Below, piece after piece: positions 18,019-31,163 of a stretch of DNA of 64,000 nt (position 1 is its first letter; every line of letters starts with the position of its first letter). The position numbers and the translations under genes are program-made. This DNA is from Sphingomonadales bacterium 12-68-11 (GTDB lineage Bacteria; Pseudomonadota; Alphaproteobacteria; Sphingomonadales; Sphingomonadaceae), in contig NCCV01000001.1 of assembly GCA_002279825.1 (NCBI GenBank), positions 62,001 through 126,000 of the forward strand, given 5' to 3'. Under the pieces are notes generated by a model. That model was given only the letters and a program-made list of their open reading frames with translations. It did not search any database and had not been told where the DNA came from.

Positions 18019-18207
18019 ATGCTGGAGGTGAACGAAGCTGCACAAATAATCCTAGCGCTAGCTCTTGTTCTCTTCGCTCTACCCAACGTGATCTGGGCCA
18101 TTCGTTGTCCCAAGAATAGCCCAAACTATCAACCGCTTGGGCGGAGGTTTGCCAGTGGGAGACTTCCGGGGGAACTCAATCAAGGTTCGCTGCCTCCGCA
18201 AGCATGA
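18019..18207 (+). CDS. Possible small membrane protein in the insert
   Basis: A frame of 62 codons begins one base after the stop of the zinc-finger/RHH gene. It predicts one hydrophobic helix (AAQIILALALVLFALPNVIWAI) and a basic, polar tail. I recognise no family. The spacing suggests coupling, but the tail (about the last 20 codons) may simply run through junction DNA. Composition matches the insert, not the chromosome. Confidence 0.4.
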   Translation: MLEVNEAAQIILALALVLFALPNVIWAIRCPKNSPNYQPLGRRFASGRLPGELNQGSLPPQA

Positions 18208-19483
18208 TCTGGACGGCACAAGCTTGCGCTGCATTTCGACGACTGGTGTTCTGGGCGTTCCTCGAGACGCGCTCGGTGTTCGTCACCGGGGTGATCGGAG
18301 GGATCTACCTGGTGTTCACCGCCGGGTTCGCGATCTGGTTCGGCAGTCTGGTCGATCACCATTCCAAGAAGCGCGTCATGCTCGGTTCGAGCGCGGTGTC
18401 GTTCGTGCTCTACGCGGCCTCGCTGCTGGTCCTCATGCGGCTGCCCGAGGCGGCCTTGCACGACCAGGCCGCCCCCGAGCTGTGGCTGTTCGTGCTGGTG
18501 GTCATGCTAGGGGTGATCGCCGGCAATGTGCGGATGATCGCGCTGCCGACGCTGGTCACCGCGCTGATCGAGGAGGACCGGCGCGACAAGGCCAACGGGC
18601 TGGTCGGCATGGTCACCGGCGCCGGCTTCCTGGTCACCTCGGCGATCAGCGGGTTCCTGGTCGCCTGGGGCGGGATGGTCGCCACCCTGGGCTTTGCGCT
18701 GGTGCTGACCGCGCTGGCGTTCCTTCACCTGCTGACCGTGCGCTTCGGCGAACCGCCACCCGCCTCCGACGCGCCGGGCGAAACGAAACGCATCGACCTC
18801 AAGGGCACGATCGCGGTGGTGGCGGGCGTGCCGGGGCTGTTCGCGCTGATCGGCTTCACCAGCTTCAACAACCTGCTGGGCGGCGTGTTCATGGCACTGA
18901 TGGACGCTTACGGCCTGTCGCTGATGGCGGTCGAGCAATGGGGGCTGCTGTGGGCCTTCGCGAGCTGCGGGTTCATCATCAGCGGGCTGATCATCGCGCG
19001 GACCGGGCTCGGCGCCAATCCGCTGCGTACGATGCTGCGCGTGAACCTGATCGTGTGGTCGGTGGCGGCGGTGTTTACCGTGCAGGCTTCGGTGATCCTG
19101 CTCGCGGCGGCCTGCTTCCTGTGGCTGTTCCTCAATCCTTTCGCCGAAGCGAGCGAGCAAACCACGCTGCAAAAGGTGGTGCCTTACGAGCGGCAGGGCC
19201 GGGTGTTCGGTTTCGCCCAGTCGGTCGAGCAATCGGCCGCGCCGCTGACCGCGTTCCTGGTCGGCCCGCTGACCCAGTTCGTGGTGATCCCGTTCATGAG
19301 CGAGGGCGGCGCGGGCGCGGCGGCGGTCGGCGACTGGTACGGAGTCGGGCCCGACCGGGGCATGGCGGTGGTGTTCAGCGTGGCCGGGTTGCTCGGCCTG
19401 CTGATGACCCTGATCGCGTTCAACTCGCGGCCCTACCGCCAGTTATCGGCGGCCTATGCGGAGGAGGGCGAGAAGGCCGATGG

Positions 19484-19487
<4 letters not shown>
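18204..19487 (+). CDS. MFS transporter lacking its normal N terminus
   Basis: The 427-codon frame encodes a major-facilitator protein of the type beginning, in intact relatives, with a first transmembrane helix ahead of FWAFLETRSV. Here homology seems to begin at about 18246 (VFWAFLETRSVFVTGVIGGIYLVF), preceded only by a short, unrelated leader (MIWTAQACAAFRR). The rest is uninterrupted: the loop motif GSLVDHHSKKRVMLGSS and about ten further helices are visible. The break coincides with the end of the lower-GC insert, so the gene was probably 5'-truncated by that insertion. It may be a decaying pseudogene or use the new start. Confidence 0.75.
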
Positions 19488-22447
<2,960 letters not shown>

Positions 22448-22451
22448 CAGC

Positions 22452-23126
22452 TCAAATCCACTTCAGTCCCATGTCGGTGAGCTTTTGCCTGAAGCCGTAC
22501 ATGTCGAGGCCGAGTTCGCCCGAAGCCAGGCGCTGGCGCTTGTCGCCTTCATTGGCTTCGCGGGCGCGGGACGCTTCGAGGACTTTCGCCGCATCGGCGC
22601 GCTTGACCACGCAGACCCCGTCGTCGTCGGCCACGATCACGTCGCCGGGCTCAATGTAGGCGCCGGCGCAGACTACCGGCACGTTGACGCTGCCGAGGCT
22701 GGCCTTGATCGTGCCCTGGGCGAACACCGCCTTCGACCAGACCGGGAAGTTCATCTCGTGCAGGTCGCGCACGTCGCGTACGCCGGCATCGATGATGAGG
22801 CCGCGTACGCCGCGCGCCTGCGCGCTGGTGGCGAGCAGGTCGCCGAAGTAGCCGTCCTCGCAGGGGCTGGTCGGGGCGATCACCAGAATGTCGCCGTCCT
22901 GGCACTGCTCGATCGCGGCGTGGACCATGTAGTTGTCGCCCGGCGGGACCAAGATGGTGACCGCCGAGGCGCCGATCCGGGCGCCGGGATAGATCGGCCG
23001 CATGTAGCTGGCGAGCAGGCCGGTGCGGCCCTGGCTCTCGTGCACGGTCGCGACGCCGCAGGCACCGAGGCCGTCGACCACGGCCTTGTCCGCGCGCTCG
23101 ATGTTCTGGACGACTACCCCTGCCAT
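22452..23126 (-). CDS. ligK: 4-carboxy-4-hydroxy-2-oxoadipate aldolase LigK (RraA fold)
   Basis: The 224-residue class II aldolase splits 4-carboxy-4-hydroxy-2-oxoadipate into pyruvate and oxaloacetate, the last step of the 4,5-cleavage pathway; family members may also decarboxylate oxaloacetate. [58 protein letters not shown] (Arg-Asp metal/substrate motif) and ADDDGVCVV match the RraA-type aldolases. It is the first gene of the minus-strand lig operon, divergent from the dehydrogenase-ligJABC operon. Confidence 0.95.
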   Translation of the reverse strand: MAGVVVQNIERADKAVVDGLGACGVATVHESQGRTGLLASYMRPIYPGARIGASAVTILVPPGDNYMVHAAIEQCQDGDILVIAPTSPCEDGYFGDLLATSAQARGVRGLIIDAGVRDVRDLHEMNFPVWSKAVFAQGTIKASLGSVNVPVVCAGAYIEPGDVIVADDDGVCVVKRADAAKVLEASRAREANEGDKRQRLASGELGLDMYGFRQKLTDMGLKWI

Positions 23127-23223
23127 GCTTCGACTCTCCCGCTGCGGCCGTTTGCCGCCGGTGGACCCGCGCGGGGCGCCTCGTCAAGCGTCCGGCGCAA
23201 GCCCACCGGCTCTGGGCAAACTT

Positions 23224-23254
23224 GTAAGCAATACATACATTCGATACGGCGAAT
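23224..23254. promoter_or_regulatory. Candidate control sites in the divergent lig promoter
   Basis: ATTCG (23239-23243) and CGAAT (23250-23254) form an inverted repeat with a 6-bp centre, and GTAAG-N5-CATACA (23224-23239) just upstream recurs with identical spacing before the PQQ alcohol dehydrogenase gene. The spacer divides ligK from the dehydrogenase-ligJABC run. In SYK-6 the lig operons are controlled by the LysR-type regulator LigR; whether these sites serve its counterpart is inference. Confidence 0.4.
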
Positions 23255-24152
23255 GACGAGGATGACCGGCCCCGACTCCCCTTCCAACGCCCCCCGCGTG
23301 GCGCTGATCGGCTTCGGCGAGGCCGGCGAAACCTTTGCCGTTGCCGGCCGGTGGAGCGACCGAGCGAGTGCGTGGGACCTGCTTCCCGAACGGAGCGCTC
23401 AAGCCGCTCACCACGGAGTCAAGGCGGCCCCAAGCGCTGCAGCGGCACTCTCGAACGCTGCAGTCGTGCTCTCGCTGGTGACGGCGGATCAGGCGCTTGC
23501 CGCGGCCGCCGACTACGCCCCCCTGCTCGCCCCCGGCACGCTGTGGTGCGACATGAATTCGGTGGCGCCCGAGACCAAGCGCGCTGCAGCAAAAGCGGTC
23601 GAGGCGGCGGGCGGCCGCTATGTCGACGTGGCGGTGATGGCACCGGTCGAGAAGGGCCTGGCGGTGCCGCTTCTGCTCGCCGGCGCGAATGCCAATGCTG
23701 CGCAGCAAACTCTTGAACAGCTTGGTTTCTTGAGTATCCGCGTGGTCGGCGATGAAGTGGGCCGGGCTTCGGCGATCAAAATGATCCGCTCGGTCATGGT
23801 CAAAGGCCTCGAAGCGCTCAGCGACGAGTGCGCCGCCGCCGCCGAGGCCGCCGGGGTGCTGGGTGAAGTCACCGCTTCGCTCGATGCCTCGGAGAAGACG
23901 ATCGGCTGGGCCGAGCGCTTCGCCTACAACCGCGAACGGATGGAGACTCACGGTCTGCGGCGCGCGGCGGAGATGGAAGAATCGGCCAAGACCCTGCTAG
24001 GGCTGGGCGTCGAGCCAGTGATGACTCGCGGGACCGTGCAGCGCCAGCGGGCCGCGGCACAAGCCAGCCGCACTCGGTTGGTGTCGAGCGAAACCGCGGC
24101 GCCGGCGCGGGGCATCTCGGCTTCGCTCGATGCGAACGGAATTGGGATTTAG
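23253..24152 (+). CDS. NAD(P)-dependent oxidoreductase with DUF1932-type C-terminal domain
   Basis: A 299-residue beta-hydroxyacid-dehydrogenase-like protein. The Rossmann motif is VALIGFGEAGETFAVA; VVLSLVTADQALAAAADYAPLLAPGTLWCDMNSVAPETK matches the conserved substrate loop, and the C-terminal helices (KMIRSVMVKGLEALSDECAAAAEAAGV) match DUF1932 proteins. It starts the plus-strand lig run, 9 bp before ligJ, so a role in the protocatechuate pathway is likely but no such step is missing. ATG 23253 and ATG 23262 are both possible; the first overlaps a putative operator. Confidence 0.75.
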   Translation: MTRMTGPDSPSNAPRVALIGFGEAGETFAVAGRWSDRASAWDLLPERSAQAAHHGVKAAPSAAAALSNAAVVLSLVTADQALAAAADYAPLLAPGTLWCDMNSVAPETKRAAAKAVEAAGGRYVDVAVMAPVEKGLAVPLLLAGANANAAQQTLEQLGFLSIRVVGDEVGRASAIKMIRSVMVKGLEALSDECAAAAEAAGVLGEVTASLDASEKTIGWAERFAYNRERMETHGLRRAAEMEESAKTLLGLGVEPVMTRGTVQRQRAAAQASRTRLVSSETAAPARGISASLDANGIGI

Positions 24153-24161
24153 AGGACGAGC

Positions 24162-25187
24162 ATGAGCCTGATCATCGATTGCCACGGACACTACACGGTG
24201 CTGCCCAAGGCGCACGACGCGTGGCGCGAGGCGCAGAAGGCCGCGTTCAAGGCCGGCACGCCGTGCCCGCCCTACCCCGAGATCAGCGACGCCGAGATCG
24301 TCGAGACGATCGAGGCCAACCAGTTGCGCCTGATCAAGGAACGCGGCGCCGACCTGACTATCTTTAGCCCCCGGGCATCGGCGATGGCGCCGCATGTCGG
24401 CGACGAAGCGGTCGCCAAGGAGTGGGCGGTGCGCTGCAACGACCTGATCGCGCGCGTGGTCGGCCTGTTTCCCGAGACCTTCGTGGGCGTGTGCATGCTG
24501 CCGCAGAGCCCCAAGGCCGACATGAGCAACTCGATTCGGGAGCTCGAGCGCTGCGTGACCGAGCTCGGCTTCATCGGCTGCAACCTCAATCCCGATCCGG
24601 GCGGCGGGCATTTCACGCATCCGCCGCTGACCGACCGCTACTGGTATCCGTTCTACGAGAAGATGGTCGAGCTCGATGTGCCGGCGATGATCCACGTCTC
24701 GGGCAGCTGCAACCCGGCGATGCACGCCACCGGCGGATACTACATCGCGGCCGACACGATCGCGTTCATGCAGCTTCTCGAAGGCGACCTGTTCGCCGAT
24801 TTCCCCAGCTTGCGCTTCATTATCCCGCACGGCGGCGGCGCGGTGCCCTATCACTGGGGTCGCTACCGCGGGCTCGCCGACATGCTCAAGAAGCCGGGGC
24901 TCGACACGCACCTGATGAACAACGTGTTCTTCGACACCTGCGTCTATCATCAGCCGGGCGTGGACCTGCTGGCCGACGTGATCGAGACCAAGAACATCCT
25001 GTTCGGCAGCGAGATGGTCGGCGCGGTGCGTGGGATCGATCCGACCACCGGGTTCTATTTCGACGACACCAAGCGCTACGTCGATGCCCTCGCCATCAGC
25101 GATGCCGAGCGCCACGCGATCTTCGAGGGCAATGCGCGTACGGTGTTCCCGCGGCTCGACGCCCGGCTCAAGGAACGCGGGCTGTGA
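24162..25187 (+). CDS. ligJ: 4-oxalomesaconate hydratase LigJ
   Basis: The 341-residue zinc-dependent amidohydrolase-superfamily hydratase makes 4-carboxy-4-hydroxy-2-oxoadipate. The N-terminal metal pair is His8/His10 in IIDCHGHYTVL; further ligand candidates are the His of MIHVSGSCNPAMHATGGYY and of IIPHGGGAVPYHWGRYRGL, and Glu in LFGSEMVGAV. The protein matches SYK-6 LigJ along its length by recollection. GAGGACG precedes the ATG. The stop overlaps the next GTG start (GTGA). Confidence 0.95.
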   Translation: MSLIIDCHGHYTVLPKAHDAWREAQKAAFKAGTPCPPYPEISDAEIVETIEANQLRLIKERGADLTIFSPRASAMAPHVGDEAVAKEWAVRCNDLIARVVGLFPETFVGVCMLPQSPKADMSNSIRELERCVTELGFIGCNLNPDPGGGHFTHPPLTDRYWYPFYEKMVELDVPAMIHVSGSCNPAMHATGGYYIAADTIAFMQLLEGDLFADFPSLRFIIPHGGGAVPYHWGRYRGLADMLKKPGLDTHLMNNVFFDTCVYHQPGVDLLADVIETKNILFGSEMVGAVRGIDPTTGFYFDDTKRYVDALAISDAERHAIFEGNARTVFPRLDARLKERGL

Positions 25188-25509
25188 GCGAGGCCGACAC
25201 CCCCGTGACGGCAACAGGCTTCGCCAAGTGCGAGAAGCCCGAGCGGTACATCAAGCAGCTCGTCAGCCACTGGGGCCACAAGTACGCCACCACTTACGAC
25301 GAAGGCGACGGCATGGGTGCGTTCCCGTTCTCCGACACCGAAACCGCGGTGATGACCGCGCGCCCCGGCGGTATCGCGATTACGCTGGTCACCGGCGACG
25401 CGGCCCGCAATGTGCATATGCGCGGCGTGCTCGAACGCCATATCGACCGTTTCGCGTTCCGCGAGGCGCCGCTGACTTACGAATGGAAAGCACCCGAGGA
25501 CTCCGGCCA

Positions 25510-25513
<4 letters not shown>
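25184..25513 (+). CDS. DUF2218 protein between ligJ and ligA
   Basis: A 109-residue protein starting with GTG that overlaps the ligJ stop (GTGA) and ligA start (ATGA). YIKQLVSHWGHKYATTYDEGDGMGAFPFSDTETAVMTARPGGIAITL and the ending VLERHIDRFAFREAPLTYEW are the DUF2218 pattern (HWxHK near the start, HxxRFAFRE at the end). DUF2218 genes often neighbour iron or siderophore genes, as I recall, and LigAB needs Fe(II). Its tight coupling suggests service to the dioxygenase, which is inference. SYK-6 ligJABC lacks it in memory. Confidence 0.8.
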
Positions 25514-26824
<1,311 letters not shown>

Positions 26825-26830
26825 GATTAG

Positions 26831-26945
26831 CCCTCTCCCCTGCAGGGGAGAGGGTTGGGAGAGGGGGCAGTCCTCCCAGCTTTCATCATAAGGGCCGGCC
26901 AGAGACTGCCCCTCTCCCCGGCCCTCTCCCCTGAAGGGGAGAGGG
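26831..26945. repeat. Pair of GC-rich palindromes between ligB and ligC
   Basis: Two 24-bp hairpins, 26831-26854 and 26922-26945, each have arms CCCTCTCCCC / GGGGAGAGGG around TGCA or TGAA. They flank AGAGGGGGCAG and CTGCCCCTCT, which themselves pair, so the entire spacer can fold. A close copy lies at 44701. The second hairpin ends 8 bp before the ligC ATG and its GAGAGGGAG edge serves as the ligC ribosome-binding site. Confidence 0.9.
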
Positions 26946-26953
26946 AGTCAGTT

Positions 26954-27910
26954 ATGCGTATTGCCCTCGCAGGCGCCGGCGCGTTTGGCGAAAAGCACCT
27001 TGATGGCCTGAAGAACATCGACGGCGTCGAAATCGCCTCGGTGATCAGCCGGCGCGCCGAGCAGGCGGCCGAAGTCGCGGCCAAGTACGGCGCGCCGCAT
27101 TCGGGCACCGAGCTGGCCGAAGCGCTCGCCCTTCCGCAAGTCGACGCGGTAATCCTGTGCACGCCGACGCAGATGCACGCCGAACAGGCGATCGCCTGCA
27201 TGAACGCGGGCAAGCACGTGCAGGTCGAGATTCCGCTGTCCGATAGCTGGGGCGATGCCGAAGCGGTGCTCAAGAAGCAGCAGGAGACCGGGCTGACCTG
27301 CATGGTCGGGCATACCCGGCGCTTCAACCCGAGCCACCAGTACGTGCACAACCGAATCGTCGCCGGCGAGCTGGCGATCCAGCAGATGGACGTGCAGACC
27401 TACTTCTTCCGCCGCAAGAACATGAACGCCAAGGGCGAGGCGCGCAGCTGGACCGACCATCTGTTGTGGCATCACGCCGCGCACACCATCGACCTGTTCG
27501 CGTATCAGGCCGGCAAGATCGTCACCGCCAACGCCATCCAGGGCCCGAAACACCCCGAGCTCGGCATCGCGATGGACATGTCGATCCAGCTCAAGAGCGA
27601 GAGCGGCGCGATCTGCACGCTGAGCCTGTCGTTCAACAACGACGGCCCGCTCGGCACCTTCTTCCGCTACATCGGCGACACCGCGACCTACATCGCGCGC
27701 TACGACGACCTGGTAAACGGCAAGGAAGAGCCGATCGACCTTGCGGGCGTGGCGGTTTCGAACAACGGCATCGAGCTGCAGGACCGCGAGTTTGTCAGCG
27801 CGATCCGCGAGGGGCGCGAACCCAACAGCTCGGTTGCACAAGTGCTCGACTGTTACCGGGTAATCGGCGAACTTGCCGCCAGCCTCGAGCAGCAGGACGG
27901 CTGGTCATAG
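26954..27910 (+). CDS. ligC: 4-carboxy-2-hydroxymuconate-6-semialdehyde dehydrogenase LigC
   Basis: The 318-residue NADP-dependent enzyme of the Gfo/Idh/MocA family oxidises the ring-cleavage product to 2-pyrone-4,6-dicarboxylate. The Rossmann motif is MRIALAGAGAFGEKHLDGL; CTPTQMHAEQAIACMNAGKHVQVEIPLSD is the second conserved motif, with EIP in place of the usual EKP as in LigC, and WTDHLLWHHAAHTIDLFAYQ is the active-site His region. It ends the plus-strand lig operon. Confidence 0.95.
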   Translation: MRIALAGAGAFGEKHLDGLKNIDGVEIASVISRRAEQAAEVAAKYGAPHSGTELAEALALPQVDAVILCTPTQMHAEQAIACMNAGKHVQVEIPLSDSWGDAEAVLKKQQETGLTCMVGHTRRFNPSHQYVHNRIVAGELAIQQMDVQTYFFRRKNMNAKGEARSWTDHLLWHHAAHTIDLFAYQAGKIVTANAIQGPKHPELGIAMDMSIQLKSESGAICTLSLSFNNDGPLGTFFRYIGDTATYIARYDDLVNGKEEPIDLAGVAVSNNGIELQDREFVSAIREGREPNSSVAQVLDCYRVIGELAASLEQQDGWS

Positions 27911-27958
27911 GCCGCGACGTGGGTCCTTGCCGTAGGAGGGATTTAACCCTCCGCGGCC
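27910..27958. other. Nested hairpin after ligC
   Basis: An outer stem GGCCGCG (27910-27916) / CGCGGCC (27952-27958) encloses an inner stem GGAGGG / CCCTCC around ATTTAA (27935-27952). It overlaps the ligC stop codon. No T-run follows on the plus strand; the A-rich stretch downstream would give a U-run only on the minus strand, so the function (termination or RNA stability) is uncertain. Confidence 0.5.
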
Positions 27959-27986
27959 GATAACGATAAAAAACTGGGAGTAGGGC

Positions 27987-28358
27987 ATGGCTGAACTCGA
28001 TCGGATTCTCGCCGAGACCGAAAGCACGCACCGGCAAATGCACGAGACGCTGCGGCGCGACAGCGATCAGGCGATCCGCGAGATCATCCGCCTGCGTACG
28101 CGATTCGCCACGCTCGTGGCCGAGCTGATGGCGGCGATGAAGACCGATCCGCGGCTGGCCGGCGATCATGCTTTGTCGCACGAGTTCGAGGAGCGGTTCT
28201 TCGCGATCCGCAAGCGGCTCGCCGAACACCAGGCGCGCTGGCGCAGCGCGGCGATCGACGAGGACCCGGCCGGTTATCGCCAGTCCGCCGAAGATCTGGC
28301 GCGCGTCCAGGACGGGTTCTATGGCTGGGCGCGGAGCTCGCTCGAGCAGACTCGCTAA
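27987..28358 (+). CDS. Hypothetical helical protein
   Basis: A 123-residue soluble protein with no signal or membrane segment. Long amphipathic helices (STHRQMHETLRRDSDQAIREIIRLRTRFATLVAELMAAM and later HEFEERFFAIRKRLAEHQARW) suggest a helical bundle. I recognise no domain. It lies between ligC and an aldo/keto reductase gene (14 bp downstream), with GGGAG ahead of its ATG. Confidence 0.65.
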   Translation: MAELDRILAETESTHRQMHETLRRDSDQAIREIIRLRTRFATLVAELMAAMKTDPRLAGDHALSHEFEERFFAIRKRLAEHQARWRSAAIDEDPAGYRQSAEDLARVQDGFYGWARSSLEQTR

Positions 28359-28371
28359 CCCCAGGAACCCC

Positions 28372-29364
28372 ATGACCCGCATGATCGCCGGCCGCCCGCT
28401 TCACCCCGTGGGGCTGGGGTGCATGAACCTGTCGTGGGCTTACGGCACCCCGCCCTCACCGGCCGAAGGCGCCGCGCTGCTTAACCGCGCGCTCGACCTT
28501 GGCTACGATCATCTCGACACCGCGCGGATCTATGGCGCTGGCGCCAACGAGGCGCTGATCGGCGAGGCGCTCAAAGGGCGGCGGGGCGAGTTCTTCCTCG
28601 CGTCCAAGTGCGGGATCGTGGTCGACGGGCCGCGGCGCGGGGTCGATTGCTCGCCCGAAGCGATCGACCAGGCGATCGACGCCAGCCTCGCCGCGCTCGG
28701 GACCGACCACATCGATCTCTACTACATGCACCGGTTCGACCCCAAGGTGGGCATCGCCGATTCGGTTGGCGCGCTGGCGCGGGCGATCGAGGCAGGCAAG
28801 ATCGGCGCTTACGGCGTGTCCGAATGGAGCGCGACGCATATCGAGGAGGCCCACCGCGTGCATCGGGTGGCGGCGGTTCAGACCGAATACTCGCTGTGGA
28901 CCCGCAACGTCGAACTCGCGGTGCTCGAGACTTGCGGCCGGCTCGGGATCGCGCTGGTGGCGTTCAGCCCGGTCGGGCGCGGCGCGCTGGCCGGGCTGCT
29001 CCGCGATCCGGCGACGCTCGAGGAGCAGGACCTGAGAACCAAGATGCCGCGCTTCAACGGCGCGAACTGGCCGCACAACCTCGCGCTGATCGACCGGCTC
29101 GGCGCGCTCGCTGGCGAGGCCGGGGTGACCGCGGCGCAGCTAGCCTTGGCCTGGGTGTTGAGCCGGGGGGCACATGTCCACGTGATCCCTGGCACGACCA
29201 GAGAACAGCATTTGGCCGACAACTACGCGGCGGGCACGCTCGAACTGCCGGCAGCGCTGCTCGCGGCGGCGGATGCGCTGATCAATCAGCACACCGTGGC
29301 CGGGCACCGCTATCACGATGCGATCCGGCCGACGATCGACACCGAGGAGTTCGAGCCGGCATGA
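28372..29364 (+). CDS. Aldo/keto reductase
   Basis: A 330-residue (beta/alpha)8 NADPH oxidoreductase. The catalytic tetrad is visible as Asp in YDHLDTARIYG, Tyr in the same segment, Lys in FFLASKCGIV and His in DLYYMHRFDP. The C-terminal VIPGTTREQHLADN is the cofactor-binding region. It resembles YajO/L-glyceraldehyde reductase-type members. The ATGA overlap with the next gene couples it to the CmcJ-like oxidoreductase; a joint reaction is likely, substrate unknown. Confidence 0.85.
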   Translation: MTRMIAGRPLHPVGLGCMNLSWAYGTPPSPAEGAALLNRALDLGYDHLDTARIYGAGANEALIGEALKGRRGEFFLASKCGIVVDGPRRGVDCSPEAIDQAIDASLAALGTDHIDLYYMHRFDPKVGIADSVGALARAIEAGKIGAYGVSEWSATHIEEAHRVHRVAAVQTEYSLWTRNVELAVLETCGRLGIALVAFSPVGRGALAGLLRDPATLEEQDLRTKMPRFNGANWPHNLALIDRLGALAGEAGVTAAQLALAWVLSRGAHVHVIPGTTREQHLADNYAAGTLELPAALLAAADALINQHTVAGHRYHDAIRPTIDTEEFEPA

Positions 29365-30179
29365 CCACGCTGCGCGCCCCGATCGGCTATTCCGAGCGGA
29401 CCGCGCGCAAACCGTTCTTCTATGCCAACGCGCACGAGAAGGACTTCGTGCCGCTGAGGCCCGCCGAAGTCGAGATCGCCGATGCGCGCGGGCTCGCTTG
29501 CGACCTCGACATCGAGGGGTTCACGCTGGTCGAGCACACCAGCGCGGTCGCGGACCTGACCGACCTCGCGGCGGTTGCCAAAGTGCACCGCGGCGAGATT
29601 GCCGAACTGCTGCAGCGCCTGACCGGTTGCGATCATGTGGCGATGACCCCGTTCGGCATCCTGCGCTTCTCCGAGAAGCTGGGCGCCAACGCCGCGCACG
29701 ACAATTCGCACCCGGCCCGCTTCGTCCACGTCGACATTGCCCGCGAGGACGCCGCGAAGATGCGCGCCAAGGGCGCCCCGGGGCCCGAGATTACCGGGGG
29801 CAGGCCGATCGTCCGCAGCGCGCAATACAACGTGTGGCGCGCGCTCGCCGGCACGCCACAGGACGTCCCGTTGGGCCTTTGCGCTTATCCCAGCCTGGCG
29901 CCGGACGACTTGCTGCCGTGCGATGCGATTTTCGACCCGCTCGACGGCAGCCCCGAATGGAGCTTCGGCAACTACCTGCTCGCGGCCAATCCGGATCACC
30001 GCTGGTACTACTATGCGGACATGACCCCGGACGAGGCGATCGTGTTCAAGACCAGCGAGAGCGATCCGGCGCGCGCGCAGCTGATGCCGCATGGCGCATT
30101 CGACAATCCGCTTGCCGGGCCGGACGCGCCGGCGCGGATCAGCCTGGAGATGCGCGCGACCTGCTACTGGCTGGGTTGA
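29361..30179 (+). CDS. CmcJ/NvfI-like oxidoreductase
   Basis: A 272-residue protein matching the CmcJ/AsaB-type family related to 2-oxoglutarate-dependent enzymes. Typical segments are RPIVRSAQYNVWRALAGTPQDVPLGLCAYPSLAPDDLLPCD and YYADMTPDEAIVFKTSESD, with an HDNSHPARFVHVD stretch bearing possible metal histidines. Fungal and actinobacterial members hydroxylate or methoxylate natural products; bacterial catabolic roles are not defined. It is coupled to the aldo/keto reductase. Confidence 0.75.
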   Translation: MTTLRAPIGYSERTARKPFFYANAHEKDFVPLRPAEVEIADARGLACDLDIEGFTLVEHTSAVADLTDLAAVAKVHRGEIAELLQRLTGCDHVAMTPFGILRFSEKLGANAAHDNSHPARFVHVDIAREDAAKMRAKGAPGPEITGGRPIVRSAQYNVWRALAGTPQDVPLGLCAYPSLAPDDLLPCDAIFDPLDGSPEWSFGNYLLAANPDHRWYYYADMTPDEAIVFKTSESDPARAQLMPHGAFDNPLAGPDAPARISLEMRATCYWLG

Positions 30180-30189
30180 GCCGGTCCGC

Positions 30190-31068
30190 TCACAACGCGG
30201 TCTTGTAGAGGTTGACCAGCCGCGCCCAGGCCCGTTCGGCCGCGGTATCGTCGTAAGCCGGCGAATCCACCACGGTCCACCCGTGATTCCCCGCATAGAC
30301 CGTGACTTCCGCAGGGCGCCCGGCAGCGGCGGCCGCGGCCTTGAGCGCGTCCTTGTCGGTCGGGGCCGTGCGGTCGTCGTCGCGCGCGATGGCGAACAGG
30401 AAGCTCGCCTGAGTCTGGCCGAGCAGCTTGACCGGCAGGTTGGGATCATCGGGGCTGGCCGGGTTCGTCACCAGCCGCCCGCCGTGGAACGAGGCGGCCG
30501 CCTTGACCCGCTCGGGCACGGCCGCCGCGGTCCAGACCGCGAAAGGCCCGCCCATGCAGTAGCCCTCGGTGCCGATGCCCCTGGCGGTATCGACCGCGTC
30601 CTGCTTGTCGAGAAAGCCGACCGCCGCCTTGGCGATTTCCATCACGGTGGGCGCGGTCAGCTTCGCGCGCCAGGGGCCGACTTTCTCCGCGCCGCCGTTC
30701 TCGCGGTAATCGTCGAAATCGTCGAACTGCGGCGCCTCCCCGTCGGCGTAGTAGGGGTTGAGCACGAGCACCGCGAAGCCCTCGCGCGCCAGCCGCCGAC
30801 CCATCGCCATGAAGGCGTCGCGCAGGCCGGCAACGTCGGGCCAGACGATCACCGCGGGACGCTTGCCGCTGGCGGGATGCACGAAATAGGCATCCATTCG
30901 CCCGTTGGGGGCCGCGAAACTGGCCTGGTTCTCGCTGAGCCGGACCTGCCCTTGCGCCGCCGCCGGCGCGCAAGCGGTCGCGACCGCCGCAGCCGCCCCT
31001 AACTTGCCGAAATCGCGCCGATTCACCTTTGCCCGGCCCATCCGGGCCAGCTGCTGCTCGTCACACAT
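30190..31068 (-). CDS. Tat-exported dienelactone hydrolase-family protein
   Basis: A 292-residue alpha/beta hydrolase. VNRRDFGKLGAAAAVATACAPAAA is a twin-arginine signal. The mature part has VIVWPDVAGLRDAF, the nucleophile elbow GYCMGG with Cys as in dienelactone hydrolases, an Asp region (AIARDDDRTAPTDKDAL) and the catalytic His in YAGNHGWTVVDSP. A paralogue lies directly upstream on the same strand (31164-32051). A periplasmic lactone or ester substrate is inferred. Confidence 0.85.
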   Translation of the reverse strand: MCDEQQLARMGRAKVNRRDFGKLGAAAAVATACAPAAAQGQVRLSENQASFAAPNGRMDAYFVHPASGKRPAVIVWPDVAGLRDAFMAMGRRLAREGFAVLVLNPYYADGEAPQFDDFDDYRENGGAEKVGPWRAKLTAPTVMEIAKAAVGFLDKQDAVDTARGIGTEGYCMGGPFAVWTAAAVPERVKAAASFHGGRLVTNPASPDDPNLPVKLLGQTQASFLFAIARDDDRTAPTDKDALKAAAAAAGRPAEVTVYAGNHGWTVVDSPAYDDTAAERAWARLVNLYKTAL

Positions 31069-31163
31069 GACTCAGGCCTCCCCTGCCCGTTATCGAGCGG
31101 AGGATACGCCTTTGGCGCGGACAGTCCAGTTGCCGGAGCGGGCGCCCGGCCGAGCGCCCCCGA

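Noticed and set aside
18204..18245. Native N terminus of the MFS transporter
   Set aside because: These codons lie in insert-type DNA and do not resemble the first helix of related transporters.
17085..18245. Insertion sequence or integrative element with its own recombinase
   Set aside because: No transposase, integrase or terminal inverted repeats are visible in this stretch.
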